This document shows, one piece after another, positions 43,022-51,699 of a stretch of DNA of 58,387 bases (position 1 is its first letter; the number at the start of each line of letters is the position of its first letter). The translations under genes and the position numbers were made by a program. The notes below the pieces were generated by a model. It did not search any database, was not told where the DNA came from, and saw nothing but the letters and a program-made list of their open reading frames with translations. The stretch is from Opitutia bacterium UBA977 (GTDB lineage: Bacteria > Verrucomicrobiota > Verrucomicrobiia > Opitutales > Coraliomargaritaceae): contig DBBT01000060.1 of the NCBI GenBank assembly GCA_002292345.1, positions 1 to 58,387 of the forward strand. Reading direction: 5' to 3'.

Positions 43022-44302
43022 ATGTATGACGAACTAAACAAACTGGACGAACTCTCACGCCGTAAATTTATACAATACTCGGCTAAGGCACTGCTCGGCG
43101 TCGGCCTATCTGCGAGCACCACTCCCCTCTGGGCCTCACAAACCATCAAAAAACCGACCGCCCGCAACGTCATTTACATTTACCTCAGCGGCGGCATGAG
43201 CCATATCGACACCTTCGACCCCAAATCCAGCTGGAAAGATCAAGGGCCGGTGCAAACAATCGATACCAATGTAGCCGGCATTCAGATTAGCGAATACTTA
43301 CCCAGCCTAGCACAACGCATGGACAAGATCGCGATTATTCGCTCGATGAATTCAACCCAAGGCGCGCATGAACCAGGTAATTACTTCATGCACACCAGCT
43401 ATGCGCAGCGCGGGACGATTAAGCACCCTGGACTCGGCGCATGGCTCAACAGCATGTCCGGCAAGACCAACTCCACCCTGCCTGGAAACGTTCGTATCGG
43501 TGGCAGTAATAACGCCACCGGCGGCGCAGGCTTTCTCGATTCGAAATACGAGCCACTCCACCTCGGCAGCCCCGACGACGGACTGCCCTACGTCGATCGA
43601 CACCAAAGTGTCGACGAAGCCGAACTACAGGAACGCTTGGCACTCGCGCAGATGATGGATCTCTCCTTTCATAAAAAATATCCTTCCAAGCAAGTACGCG
43701 CCTATGGCGATGTCTACGAACAAGCAATCAAGCTGATGAACAGCAAAGACCTCGCCGCCTTCGACCTTAGCCAAGAGCCGAAGCTCACACGCGATGTTTA
43801 CGGCGATTCTCGCTTCGGCAAAAGTTGCCTACTCGCGCGCCGACTCGTCGAGCACGGCGTGCGCTTTGTCGAACTCACCCTTGGCGGTTGGGATACACAC
43901 AACGATAATCACGATCAAGTCGCTGGTCTCACTAGCCCACTCGATCAATCCGTCTCCGCCCTGCTCGACGACCTCCATTACCGCGGTCTCCTCGACGAGA
44001 CGCTCGTCGTGATCGGCACCGAGTTTGGTCGCTCCCCCGAAATCAATAGCAACGCTGGCCGAAATCACCACCCTTCCGCTTTTAGCTGTGTGCTAGCTGG
44101 CGGCGGAATCAAAGGTGGACAAGTTTACGGCTCGACGGACGCCAGTGGCCACTCCGTCGCCGACAACGGCGTCAGCGTGCCAGACTTCAACGCGACTATC
44201 GCCTACGCCCTTGGCTTGCCGATTGATAAAGTAGTGCACTCCCCTAGTGGCCGCCCCTTCCGCGTCGCCGATAAAGGTCGCCCCATCACCGCACTGTTTT
44301 AA
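43022..44302 (+). CDS. DUF1501 domain protein with Tat-type signal
   Basis: The 426-aa protein has a twin-arginine signal (LSRRKFIQYSAKALLGVGLS, about residues 11-30), so it is folded in the cytoplasm, perhaps with a cofactor, before export. The DUF1501 domain belongs to the alkaline-phosphatase/sulfatase superfamily: NVIYIYLSGGMSHIDTFDPK, NYFMHTSYAQRG, GGWDTHNDNHDQ and ETLVVIGTEFGRSPEIN, with His/Asp residues likely binding metals. The C-terminal PITALF is typical. It is always paired with DUF1549/DUF1553 proteins; the substrate is unknown. Confidence 0.88.
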   Translation: MYDELNKLDELSRRKFIQYSAKALLGVGLSASTTPLWASQTIKKPTARNVIYIYLSGGMSHIDTFDPKSSWKDQGPVQTIDTNVAGIQISEYLPSLAQRMDKIAIIRSMNSTQGAHEPGNYFMHTSYAQRGTIKHPGLGAWLNSMSGKTNSTLPGNVRIGGSNNATGGAGFLDSKYEPLHLGSPDDGLPYVDRHQSVDEAELQERLALAQMMDLSFHKKYPSKQVRAYGDVYEQAIKLMNSKDLAAFDLSQEPKLTRDVYGDSRFGKSCLLARRLVEHGVRFVELTLGGWDTHNDNHDQVAGLTSPLDQSVSALLDDLHYRGLLDETLVVIGTEFGRSPEINSNAGRNHHPSAFSCVLAGGGIKGGQVYGSTDASGHSVADNGVSVPDFNATIAYALGLPIDKVVHSPSGRPFRVADKGRPITALF

Positions 44303-44306
44303 AAAG

Positions 44307-44375
44307 AGGAGTTAGAATTCAGGAGTCAGAAGTTAGCGTCTCTCCTAATCTTAATCCTATTCTTAATCTTAATCT
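44307..44375. repeat. Heptamer array followed by hexamer array
   Basis: Five heptamers (44307-44341; for example AGGAGTT and AGGAGTC, all starting with AG) begin 5 bp after the DUF1501 stop, then five hexamers (44346-44375; TAATCT and TAATCC) follow in perfect register. The heptamers share AGGAGTY with the array at 45857-45884, and the hexamers match 42900-42981. Confidence 0.8.
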
Positions 44376-44392
44376 CACTTCACGCCTTTAGT

Positions 44393-45853
44393 ATGCCCGA
44401 TTTCTTAATCCCCTTTGGCCCTTTCCACATGGTCATACTCCACTTGCCGATCGGAGCACTCACCGCGATCTGGTTTCTAGAATTTCTACTCGAAAAAAAC
44501 GACGAAAAACATAAGAACCAAGCCACCGGCTTGCTACACTTGTTGCTACTACTTTCTTGCGGCTTAACAGTCGTACTTGGCCTCAGCTACGAAGAATTTG
44601 GCCAATACGGCGACGAAATCGATCAACATAGATTTTGGGGCCTCATCTTTGCCGGCTGTATCGTCGCCACATTCCTTAGTTATTGGATTCATCGAAAGCT
44701 AGGGAAACGTAGTAGCAAATTAGTCTACATGCTGGCACTCGTCGCCGCCACCATCACAATGGTCATGACCGCTCATCAGGGCGGTGAGCTAGTACACGGT
44801 AAAGGTTTCCTCTCCAAACCATTTAAGGATGAGAAGCGCCGTACCGCCGCGCCTGCTCCATTCGCCGATAAAAGCAGCAAAGAAAATACGGCCCAAGCGC
44901 GAATAGTTACTCAAGCAACCAGTACCTCTTCACTCAACGCCCCGATGGCCGATGTAGTGATCGGCAAAGATCCAATCGATCAGATATCAGCGCCAATCGC
45001 TGCGCTAGAACAGACACCTCAAGTGTTAGACCCCAGAATCGCGCTTTTTGAAACGTCTCAAGCCATCTTCGAGCGCAACTGCTACAAGTGCCACGGTGCG
45101 ACCAAACAAAAAGGAGGTTATCGATTAGATGAGCAGCATTCGATTAACCTAGGTGGTAAGAGTAAGCTACCCGCTATCGTCCCCGGCAACGTTGAGCAGA
45201 GCGAGCTGATGTATCGCATGTTACTCCCACATGATGATGACGATGCCATGCCCCCGGAAGAGAAAGACCCGGTCTCCTCGGAAGACATCGATCTCGTGCG
45301 CCAATGGATCGAGGCTGGCGCCTACTGGCCGGACGAAGCGGAGCTGAATAGTGCATCAAGCGACACCGTTAAAATTGGCGACGCCGACACCGACCTATTG
45401 ATCGAGCAAATCAGTCGCACTGGCGTGAAGGCCGAATACAACGCATGGGCCGATGAAAGCATACGGATCGACCTCGGCGTGGTCGAGCCCGGACAGCTCA
45501 ACGAAGCCATTCAGCAGCTCAGCCGGTTTCGCAACAAACTCACTTGGCTCGATTGTAGTGAATTAGCCCTCAGCTCAGACTTCTTTAAACAACTCGAGCA
45601 GTGTATCAATTTGCAACGCTTACATTTGAACGGCACCGACATAACCGACAAGCAACTAGACACACTTAGCCAGCTTGCTGACCTCAACTACTTGAACCTC
45701 TACAATACCCAGATCAGCGACGCAGGGCTCGAATCACTCCACGCTTCCAGCAGCTTACGAAAAATATTCCTCAGCCAAACTCAAGTCACCGCCAATGGGA
45801 TCACAGAATTAAAAAAAGCCCTGCGGGAGCTAGAAGTCGTGCATCAACCTTAA
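44393..45853 (+). CDS. DUF2231/c-type cytochrome/leucine-rich protein
   Basis: The 486-aa protein has three parts: a DUF2231-type membrane domain with four helices (residues 1-130, start FLIPFGPFHMVILHLPIGAL), a linker, a cytochrome c domain of the Planctomycete PSCyt1 type with heme motif CYKCH (Cys230, Cys233, His234) and GNVEQSELMYRMLLP, and a C-terminal leucine-rich-repeat region (about 380-480: LTWLDCSELALSSDF; LQRLHLNGTDITDKQLDTL). It likely anchors electron transfer in the periplasm for the partner DUF1549/DUF1501 proteins. It is third in the cluster, and arrays lie before and after it. Confidence 0.8.
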   Translation: MPDFLIPFGPFHMVILHLPIGALTAIWFLEFLLEKNDEKHKNQATGLLHLLLLLSCGLTVVLGLSYEEFGQYGDEIDQHRFWGLIFAGCIVATFLSYWIHRKLGKRSSKLVYMLALVAATITMVMTAHQGGELVHGKGFLSKPFKDEKRRTAAPAPFADKSSKENTAQARIVTQATSTSSLNAPMADVVIGKDPIDQISAPIAALEQTPQVLDPRIALFETSQAIFERNCYKCHGATKQKGGYRLDEQHSINLGGKSKLPAIVPGNVEQSELMYRMLLPHDDDDAMPPEEKDPVSSEDIDLVRQWIEAGAYWPDEAELNSASSDTVKIGDADTDLLIEQISRTGVKAEYNAWADESIRIDLGVVEPGQLNEAIQQLSRFRNKLTWLDCSELALSSDFFKQLEQCINLQRLHLNGTDITDKQLDTLSQLADLNYLNLYNTQISDAGLESLHASSSLRKIFLSQTQVTANGITELKKALRELEVVHQP

Positions 45854-45856
45854 AAA

Positions 45857-45884
45857 AGGAGTCAGTAGGGAGGAGTTAGTGGCT
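45857..45884 (+). repeat. Heptamer array after the cytochrome gene
   Basis: Four heptamers (AGGAGTC and AGGAGTT are units 1 and 3) start 3 bp after the stop codon. Unit 1 is identical to a unit at 44321-44327, about 1.5 kb away, and unit 3 to the one at 44307-44313. Confidence 0.7.
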
Positions 45885-45925
45885 TAGTATCGATAAACGA
45901 AAGCTAAGTCCAAAATCTATAAAAG

Positions 45926-47221
45926 ATGAAAACATTTTTTCGATCCATTGCCTGGCGCTTTTACTTGATGCCGCTACTAATTAGTCTGAGTGCATTGTTT
46001 GGCAGCGCGGCGGTCGCTTTAATTCCCATCTGGCTTGCTGCGACCTTTGCCCTCGTGTTTGGACTGAGCCTAATATTTTTTCTGGTGAGCGCGATCAGAT
46101 GGTTCATACAAAAAAAAGTGAAGCGTGGGCTGGCGGCGCTTGGATGTCTTCTGTGCTGTCTTCTTGCTCTGGTTCCAGCTGTGATGGTAATATTCTTTGG
46201 TTCGATGTTAGCCGAAGACCTGGACGATTTTGCTGACGAACTCACATTGCCAGAAAACGTTGCCCTGTTAGATCCAACTAGCCAGCCGCCTCATCCGAGC
46301 GAGCCGGAATGGAACGGACCGGATACTTTTCAGGCGGCACTGATCGCAACGCTGAAGACGACCGGAACCTCGGATGCTTCCTTTCTCCCCTCAATTCCTG
46401 CGCTTGGGATCTTACACCGTGATTACCCAGAATTACTGGAGTGGTACCTGTCCGCTTCTCCGGCCTGGTGGCGCCATCGAATAAATGGCAATGAATTCGC
46501 GACGCGCAGGTGGCTTCTAAAAGGGGAATGGCAAACGCGTAACCAAGGCTATTTTTCCTCCTTTGGCCGAAATGTATCCCAAAACTACCAGACCCGAACT
46601 CGCATCGGCCTGTCAGGAAAAACCTGGGGATGGGGAGCAAATAAAGTCCCCTCGGGAAAAGAACTTATCCTGCCAATTAAACAAGGATATAAGCTGAAGG
46701 AAAGTTATGTCGTTTGGCAGGAGCAAGGGGTGACAGTGGAGATCATGGAACAGGCGGAAACGGAAGAACGGCGAATGAGTAAAGCTACGGTTCGAGAACT
46801 GCAGGTCGAGTTCGAGGCTCTGCTTAAAGATCCGACCCGGGAGGCGGCGAGAGCTCTGCTTCCGGAGGGAGCGATTATACGAGGCGAGCCTTCCATCTCG
46901 CTCGCCGGGGGGTCTGGGCGCTACACTGCAGTCATCCGGTGTAACCCCGTTGAGCCAGGTAACCTTTACCTGAAGGCCTACGAAATCACCGGGGAAGTTC
47001 CTCTATCGAAGTCCCGCTTAAAACAAAGCTCGTCCGAATTTATCGGCTGGTCGGACGACCCAGATGAGCTGTTTCGCGCAAGCTTCGATTTCCCTATTTA
47101 TGAGGGCGATTGGAATCAGTACTATGGAGCTCGCTTTGAGGTTTGGTTCTCCCCAGAGCATGGTGGGAGTGACCGTAAGCTCATGGAGTCAAATTGGAAG
47201 ATCGACGGCTGGTCGAGATGA
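45926..47221 (+). CDS. Unknown membrane protein with large periplasmic or extracytoplasmic domain
   Basis: The 431-aa protein has three to four membrane segments in the first 95 residues (LISLSALFGSAAVALIPIWLA; LVFGLSLIFFLVSAIRWF; LLCCLLALVPAVMVIFFG) and then a soluble part with many Trp and Gly (WYLSASPAWWRHRINGNEFA; LSGKTWGWGANKVPSGKELI). No family was recognised. The coding strand is visibly richer in G (GGAG, GGGC runs) than neighbours, which may mean a separate history. It ends 25 bp before the convergent pqiC. Confidence 0.6.
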   Translation: MKTFFRSIAWRFYLMPLLISLSALFGSAAVALIPIWLAATFALVFGLSLIFFLVSAIRWFIQKKVKRGLAALGCLLCCLLALVPAVMVIFFGSMLAEDLDDFADELTLPENVALLDPTSQPPHPSEPEWNGPDTFQAALIATLKTTGTSDASFLPSIPALGILHRDYPELLEWYLSASPAWWRHRINGNEFATRRWLLKGEWQTRNQGYFSSFGRNVSQNYQTRTRIGLSGKTWGWGANKVPSGKELILPIKQGYKLKESYVVWQEQGVTVEIMEQAETEERRMSKATVRELQVEFEALLKDPTREAARALLPEGAIIRGEPSISLAGGSGRYTAVIRCNPVEPGNLYLKAYEITGEVPLSKSRLKQSSSEFIGWSDDPDELFRASFDFPIYEGDWNQYYGARFEVWFSPEHGGSDRKLMESNWKIDGWSR

Positions 47222-47245
47222 GGCCAGTTGGTGCCACACACAACG

Positions 47246-47803
47246 TCACTTTAGTTCACGGGCAATCGCCTTAGACAATTGAATCAGCAGCTTAATCTCA
47301 GCTTTCACCAATGCTTCGTAACCGACTCCATCGAGGGCCGTAGTCTCAGCAAACTGATACTCATGACGCTGCTTTGCCGAACTAAGACTCCAGCTAGCAA
47401 GCAAAACGGCATGCCCCTCCGCATCGCCATGCAGCTGGCTGATTCGAACGTCGATACGAGACGCAGCAGCATCTTTTAGTGGACTCGCAGCAAGTGCTTC
47501 ATCATTTGCCGCCGAAATCTCTACGTTCAAGAATTCGCGCAGGCTCACACGTAAGGGTTCAGCCCACTGATGCTGCTTCGCGATGTGAATCATACCTTCC
47601 TCAACCTCCAGCACTAATCCAGGCTGATCGATGTAGCTAGCGACCTGCACAGTTCCGAGATACGCGTCCCCTACTTCCGCTAATTTCCCGGTGGCCACGT
47701 GACTACTGGAGCGCAACAAATAGGTGCTGCGCGCTTGAGGTGTAGTTGAACAAGCTGAAACGAGCACGCTCGCAACGGCGATAAGTAATAGTGGTTTTCT
47801 CAT
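47246..47803 (-). CDS. pqiC: PqiC-like lipoprotein of the MCE transport system
   Basis: The 185-aa protein has a lipobox (VLVSACST, lipidated Cys18) and an ABC-type transport auxiliary-component fold: YLLRSSSHVATG, VQVASYIDQPGLVLEV, HQWAEPLRVSLREFL. In E. coli PqiC is an outer-membrane lipoprotein that works with PqiA and PqiB to move lipids between the two membranes. Its ATG overlaps the pqiB stop by one base, so translation is coupled. Confidence 0.85.
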   Translation of the reverse strand: MRKPLLLIAVASVLVSACSTTPQARSTYLLRSSSHVATGKLAEVGDAYLGTVQVASYIDQPGLVLEVEEGMIHIAKQHQWAEPLRVSLREFLNVEISAANDEALAASPLKDAAASRIDVRISQLHGDAEGHAVLLASWSLSSAKQRHEYQFAETTALDGVGYEALVKAEIKLLIQLSKAIARELK

Positions 47804-49419
47804 TAATAATTGGCTCCTGGAAGTGGATCTGAAGGGAAGTTGGTTGGAAGAATCAATGCATTCGGATTATCGCTAAGCGTCCGTGTTAGTTCTTTAAGAT
47901 TGTTAAGTGTCTGATTGATATTACTAGCGCTACCCTCGATCGATTGAAAAATTTGACCATCCGGAGACAGACCGCCGAGTATCTTACGTACATCTTTTAA
48001 TGTCGCAGTCATCTCCGCGCTCAAATTTTGCGTATTTTGATCATTCAGGAACTCATCCACTGACTCCATGAGTTCGGTCATCGAGGTGACCATGCCATCG
48101 AAATTCTGCATCGTTTGTTCAATCGGCAATGCATTTACCTTGGTTAAAAAATCAGATAGCTGCTGCTCGATTCGAGCGAAACCAGTTTCAACACTAGGAA
48201 TCAAAGAATATTGATCATACTCCCCAAGTTCAGCCGAGGAAACACCATCATAATAATCGATATTAATAAATAAACTACCCGTAATGATACTCCCAGTCTC
48301 AAGGCTTGCCCGCAGCCCTTGAGGGACACTCTCAGTCAAACTTTGTTTAATCAGATTCACCGACTCCTGCGTATCTGCCAGCCCCAAGCGACCCGGTTCG
48401 ATCTTAATCAACACAGGAATCGCGACCCCGCGTTGCTCTCCAGGATCAGCTAATAGCTCAGTCGTCATAATACGTCTCACGCTGCCGATTGGAATCCCTC
48501 GATATTCCACCGGGGCCCCTGGTAGAAGACCACGCAGCGATTGGCTAAATTGGACAACATACTCCAACGAATACTCATAAGGCTGCTCCTGTAGAGCTCC
48601 ATAACTATCATAAAGTTTAAAATCTGCCCCATCCTCTACTGGTGCACCTGCCTCAGCCCCATCGGGCAAGCGAAAAGCCACGCCTCCAAGTAAGATTGTA
48701 TCCAACGAACCTGTCTTAATATCGATCCCACCTGCTGAGGCGTTAACCGATATACCACTGACATTCCAGAAGCGCACAGAATCATTCACGAGTTGATCAT
48801 AAGGCGCATCAATAAAGAGATCGTAGTGCACCAGACGCTGCGTTTCATCAAACCCCATACCCTCAACGCGACCGACTTTATAACCATTATATAAGACGGC
48901 ATCGCCAGTGCTCACTGAAGCTGCGTGTTCGCTATACAGATTAAGCTTAATACCATCGGCGCCAGCGGGGGTCAAAGGCGGGGTTTCCAAACCGACATAC
49001 TCAAAGTGTGTCGCTTTTTTCTGCCCCGGCGATAGCTCTAAATACGCGCCTCCCAGCAAAGTGCTCAAACCGCTAATGTTTCCAGCGCCGACACGAGCAC
49101 GAACAACCCAGAACTGAGTGTCTTCGAAGAGTAAATGCTTAGCATCATGATCAATACGTACTGAAGCCAAGACTCCGTTCATTGAATCATTCAACGAAAT
49201 CGCTTCAACTTGACCGACTTCAACATTCAGATACATGACCTTCGTCTTCGCGGCAACGATGCCTTCGGCCGTCTTAAAGCTAATATGTATCACAGGCCCT
49301 TCAGACATCTTTTTGTCGACGACCATCCAAAGGCCTAATGCAAATGCAACAAGCGGGATAATCCATATCACCGAGAGGCCATTACGCTTATTTATAATAG
49401 GTTTAGCTATATCAGTCAT
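47803..49419 (-). CDS. pqiB: PqiB-like MCE-domain protein (intermembrane transport)
   Basis: From ATG 49419 the protein has 538 aa: a short cytoplasmic start, one membrane helix (VIWIIPLVAFALGLWMVV) and three MCE (MlaD) domains (about 45-130, 160-240 and 280-390; for example FKTAEGIVAAKTKVMYLNVEVG and APVEYRGIPIGSVRRI), then a coiled C-terminal part with helical repeats around 430-520. E. coli PqiB (546 aa) forms a hexameric tube across the periplasm. Start choice: GAGGA stands at the right distance from 49419; the alternative ATG 49428 has this sequence directly against it. Confidence 0.88.
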   Translation of the reverse strand: MTDIAKPIINKRNGLSVIWIIPLVAFALGLWMVVDKKMSEGPVIHISFKTAEGIVAAKTKVMYLNVEVGQVEAISLNDSMNGVLASVRIDHDAKHLLFEDTQFWVVRARVGAGNISGLSTLLGGAYLELSPGQKKATHFEYVGLETPPLTPAGADGIKLNLYSEHAASVSTGDAVLYNGYKVGRVEGMGFDETQRLVHYDLFIDAPYDQLVNDSVRFWNVSGISVNASAGGIDIKTGSLDTILLGGVAFRLPDGAEAGAPVEDGADFKLYDSYGALQEQPYEYSLEYVVQFSQSLRGLLPGAPVEYRGIPIGSVRRIMTTELLADPGEQRGVAIPVLIKIEPGRLGLADTQESVNLIKQSLTESVPQGLRASLETGSIITGSLFINIDYYDGVSSAELGEYDQYSLIPSVETGFARIEQQLSDFLTKVNALPIEQTMQNFDGMVTSMTELMESVDEFLNDQNTQNLSAEMTATLKDVRKILGGLSPDGQIFQSIEGSASNINQTLNNLKELTRTLSDNPNALILPTNFPSDPLPGANY

Positions 49420-50026
49420 GATTTTCATCCTCTTTATCCCAAAATAATCTAGGGTCGAATCCTTCAGCCGCGATCATTGTCACGATCACTAAAGCTGCAA
49501 ATGCAATTGAAGCAATCCCTGGGCGAATCACCAGAACTTTTCCGATATGAACCAGCGCCACCAGAATCGACACCACAAACACATCGATCATCGACCACTT
49601 ACCGATCAACTCGGTAATACGATAAGCAATCGTGCGCTGCCGAGGGCTCACCGACGAGCCAGACTTAACCGTCCAACACAAATAAAATAAAGACAGCAGC
49701 TTCGCAACTGGCACCATCACACTGGCAATAAATATGATCGCAGCGACAGGTAGCGAGTCCATTTGAATCAACAGCACGACACCTCCAAGGATCGTACTTT
49801 CAATCGAACTGCCCAACTGATCGGTAATCATAATTGGGGAAATATTTGCCGGAATATATAAAATCGTCGCAGTGCAAAGTAAGGCCATGGTGCGATTCAA
49901 ACTATTCGATTTTCGTGAATGTAGCACAGTTCCGCAACGCGGGCACCTATTCAGCTCGAGACTTGCAACCTTCTGGCACAAGTGGCACGACGCTAATCCC
50001 TTCGAAGCAGCAGTCGCACGACTCAT
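49412..50026 (-). CDS. pqiA: PqiA-like membrane protein, second half-size copy
   Basis: The 204-aa protein has an N-terminal zinc ribbon (Cys14, 17, 28 and 31: CHLCQ ... CPRC) and four membrane helices (about 48-65, 90-115, 140-160 and 168-190). E. coli PqiA is one protein with two such zinc-ribbon plus four-helix halves; here the halves are separate genes. This one corresponds to the second half. Its start overlaps the previous gene by 4 bp (ATGA) and its end overlaps pqiB. Confidence 0.82.
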   Translation of the reverse strand: MSRATAASKGLASCHLCQKVASLELNRCPRCGTVLHSRKSNSLNRTMALLCTATILYIPANISPIMITDQLGSSIESTILGGVVLLIQMDSLPVAAIIFIASVMVPVAKLLSLFYLCWTVKSGSSVSPRQRTIAYRITELIGKWSMIDVFVVSILVALVHIGKVLVIRPGIASIAFAALVIVTMIAAEGFDPRLFWDKEDENHD

Positions 50027-50646
50027 GGCTCAAGCTCCTCCAAGCGTTTCCACGTATAAAACGTGTCCAAATTCGACAACGTTAACGTGAAGAATATGGC
50101 AAATGCCGCATAGCTCCAAAAAGCAATGCCAATACCAACCGTCGCCATATGCGCAATTTTAAACAAACTGACCAAGACACCGATAAAGAAAACCTCTACC
50201 ATGCTCCACACCTGCAAATGGAAAATTAACTTTGCGACATCCTTCGCCCAGTAATTACGCCAGCCAGCTAAAAGCGAAATGCCCAGTGCTCCAGTTAAGA
50301 CCATCACCAAGGCAGGAATGATTAAAATAAAACAAGCCACCAAAATTGCGAGATCCCACATCCCTTCACCTTTAATCTGCGTAATTGCTTGCGGAAGCGT
50401 CATAATACTCTCCATGCCACTTGATTTAAAAGACATAAAGGGATAGCGACATGCCATTACAAAGAATATCAAACCACTGATAGAAAATGCCACGACATGC
50501 GCATACGCATGCTTTCGATAGATCGCGAGAAGATGATTACAGCTCCCACAACGGGCCTGTTGCCGATGCCCTAAACCTGACATGTCATACAACTGGTCAC
50601 ATGAAGGGCAGGCCATCTGATCGTCATTGTGTGTGTGCATACTCAT
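50023..50646 (-). CDS. pqiA: PqiA-like membrane protein, first half-size copy
   Basis: The 207-aa protein has a zinc ribbon (Cys13, 16, 33 and 36: CPSCDQ ... CGSCNH) and four membrane helices. It is the first gene of the split pqiA1-pqiA2-pqiB-pqiC operon, which likely moves lipids or other hydrophobic compounds across the envelope. The His-rich start MSMHTHNDDQ is unusual. The promoter should lie in the 115 bp before it, next to trpA. Confidence 0.82.
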   Translation of the reverse strand: MSMHTHNDDQMACPSCDQLYDMSGLGHRQQARCGSCNHLLAIYRKHAYAHVVAFSISGLIFFVMACRYPFMSFKSSGMESIMTLPQAITQIKGEGMWDLAILVACFILIIPALVMVLTGALGISLLAGWRNYWAKDVAKLIFHLQVWSMVEVFFIGVLVSLFKIAHMATVGIGIAFWSYAAFAIFFTLTLSNLDTFYTWKRLEELEP

Positions 50647-50761
50647 GTATTACTCAAGATACAATAGACGCTGATCGAATTCATATACTGGTCAACAGCA
50701 GAACATGTTAGCACCGAGCTCCACAGGAGCAGCGATGACTCTTCAAAGGAACCGCAACTCA

Positions 50762-51571
50762 CTAGGATTTCGCCAAGGCATTACCCTCAGTCAGGGCATT
50801 CATTTTCGAAGTCAAAGCCGACTCAATCGCAGTCGTAACACCAAGATTATCTGCAATGCAGTTTACAATCGCACTGCCAACCACGATACCGTCGGCTGCC
50901 TGCGCGACTGTGTTGACATGATCCGCATTAGAAATACCGAAGCCAACCACGACTGGTAGATCGGTGTACTGCTTAATCACATCAACGCGCGCCTTAATGC
51001 CATCCGACATAGCAGCTTGCTCACCCGTCACACCTTCACGTGATACATAATAAACAAATCCAGTAGCTGCCTTACAGATCGTTTCTAAGCGCGAGTCTGG
51101 AGTGGTTGGTGCGACGATAAATACGGTTTGCAATCCATGTTTCTCACACGCTACTAAATGATCGCCAGCTTCTTCCGGCGGCAGGTCTAAAGTGAGTATA
51201 CCATCGACCCCCGCAGCTTTTGCTTGCTCAGCATACGCCTCACTACCCCAAGCGAAGACGAGATTGTAATAGGTATAAAAAACAATCGGCACGTCGCTAA
51301 ATGCACGGACTGCTTTGACTAACTCCAGTACACGGGTGCTGGTAATTCCACTTTCAAGTGCACGTTGCGCGGCCAGTTGATTCGTCGACCCATCCGCAAG
51401 CGGATCCGAAAATGGTACGCCCAACTCGAGTACATCGACACCTGCATCAATTACCGCGCGGCATGCTTTGACAGATATGTCAAAGTCAGGATCGCCAGCA
51501 CAAAGATAGCCGACAAAGGCGGCACGGTTTTCGGCACGGGCAGTAGCGAAGGCTTTATCAATACGAGACAT
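50762..51571 (-). CDS. trpA: Tryptophan synthase alpha subunit
   Basis: TrpA cleaves indole-3-glycerol phosphate to indole, which TrpB turns into tryptophan. The 269-aa protein begins at ATG 51571 (MSRIDKAF); the longer frame from 51613 is not typical. Motifs: FVGYLCAGDPDFD (with the catalytic Glu/Asp region), LELGVPFSDPLADG, DLPPEEAGDHL, and GFGISNADHV. TrpB and the other trp genes are not adjacent. It ends 115 bp before the pqi operon. Confidence 0.95.
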   Translation of the reverse strand: MSRIDKAFATARAENRAAFVGYLCAGDPDFDISVKACRAVIDAGVDVLELGVPFSDPLADGSTNQLAAQRALESGITSTRVLELVKAVRAFSDVPIVFYTYYNLVFAWGSEAYAEQAKAAGVDGILTLDLPPEEAGDHLVACEKHGLQTVFIVAPTTPDSRLETICKAATGFVYYVSREGVTGEQAAMSDGIKARVDVIKQYTDLPVVVGFGISNADHVNTVAQAADGIVVGSAIVNCIADNLGVTTAIESALTSKMNALTEGNALAKS

Positions 51572-51699
51572 TTTGAGTATAAAAATAAAAAGTGTTAAGG
51601 TCTGAGGCGACAAAGGTTTAAGCGACCTGATCGAGCCTCGTCAAGTAACCAGAGAACATACGCATGATTCCACTCTCAGACATTCACACTGCGAAGCCT

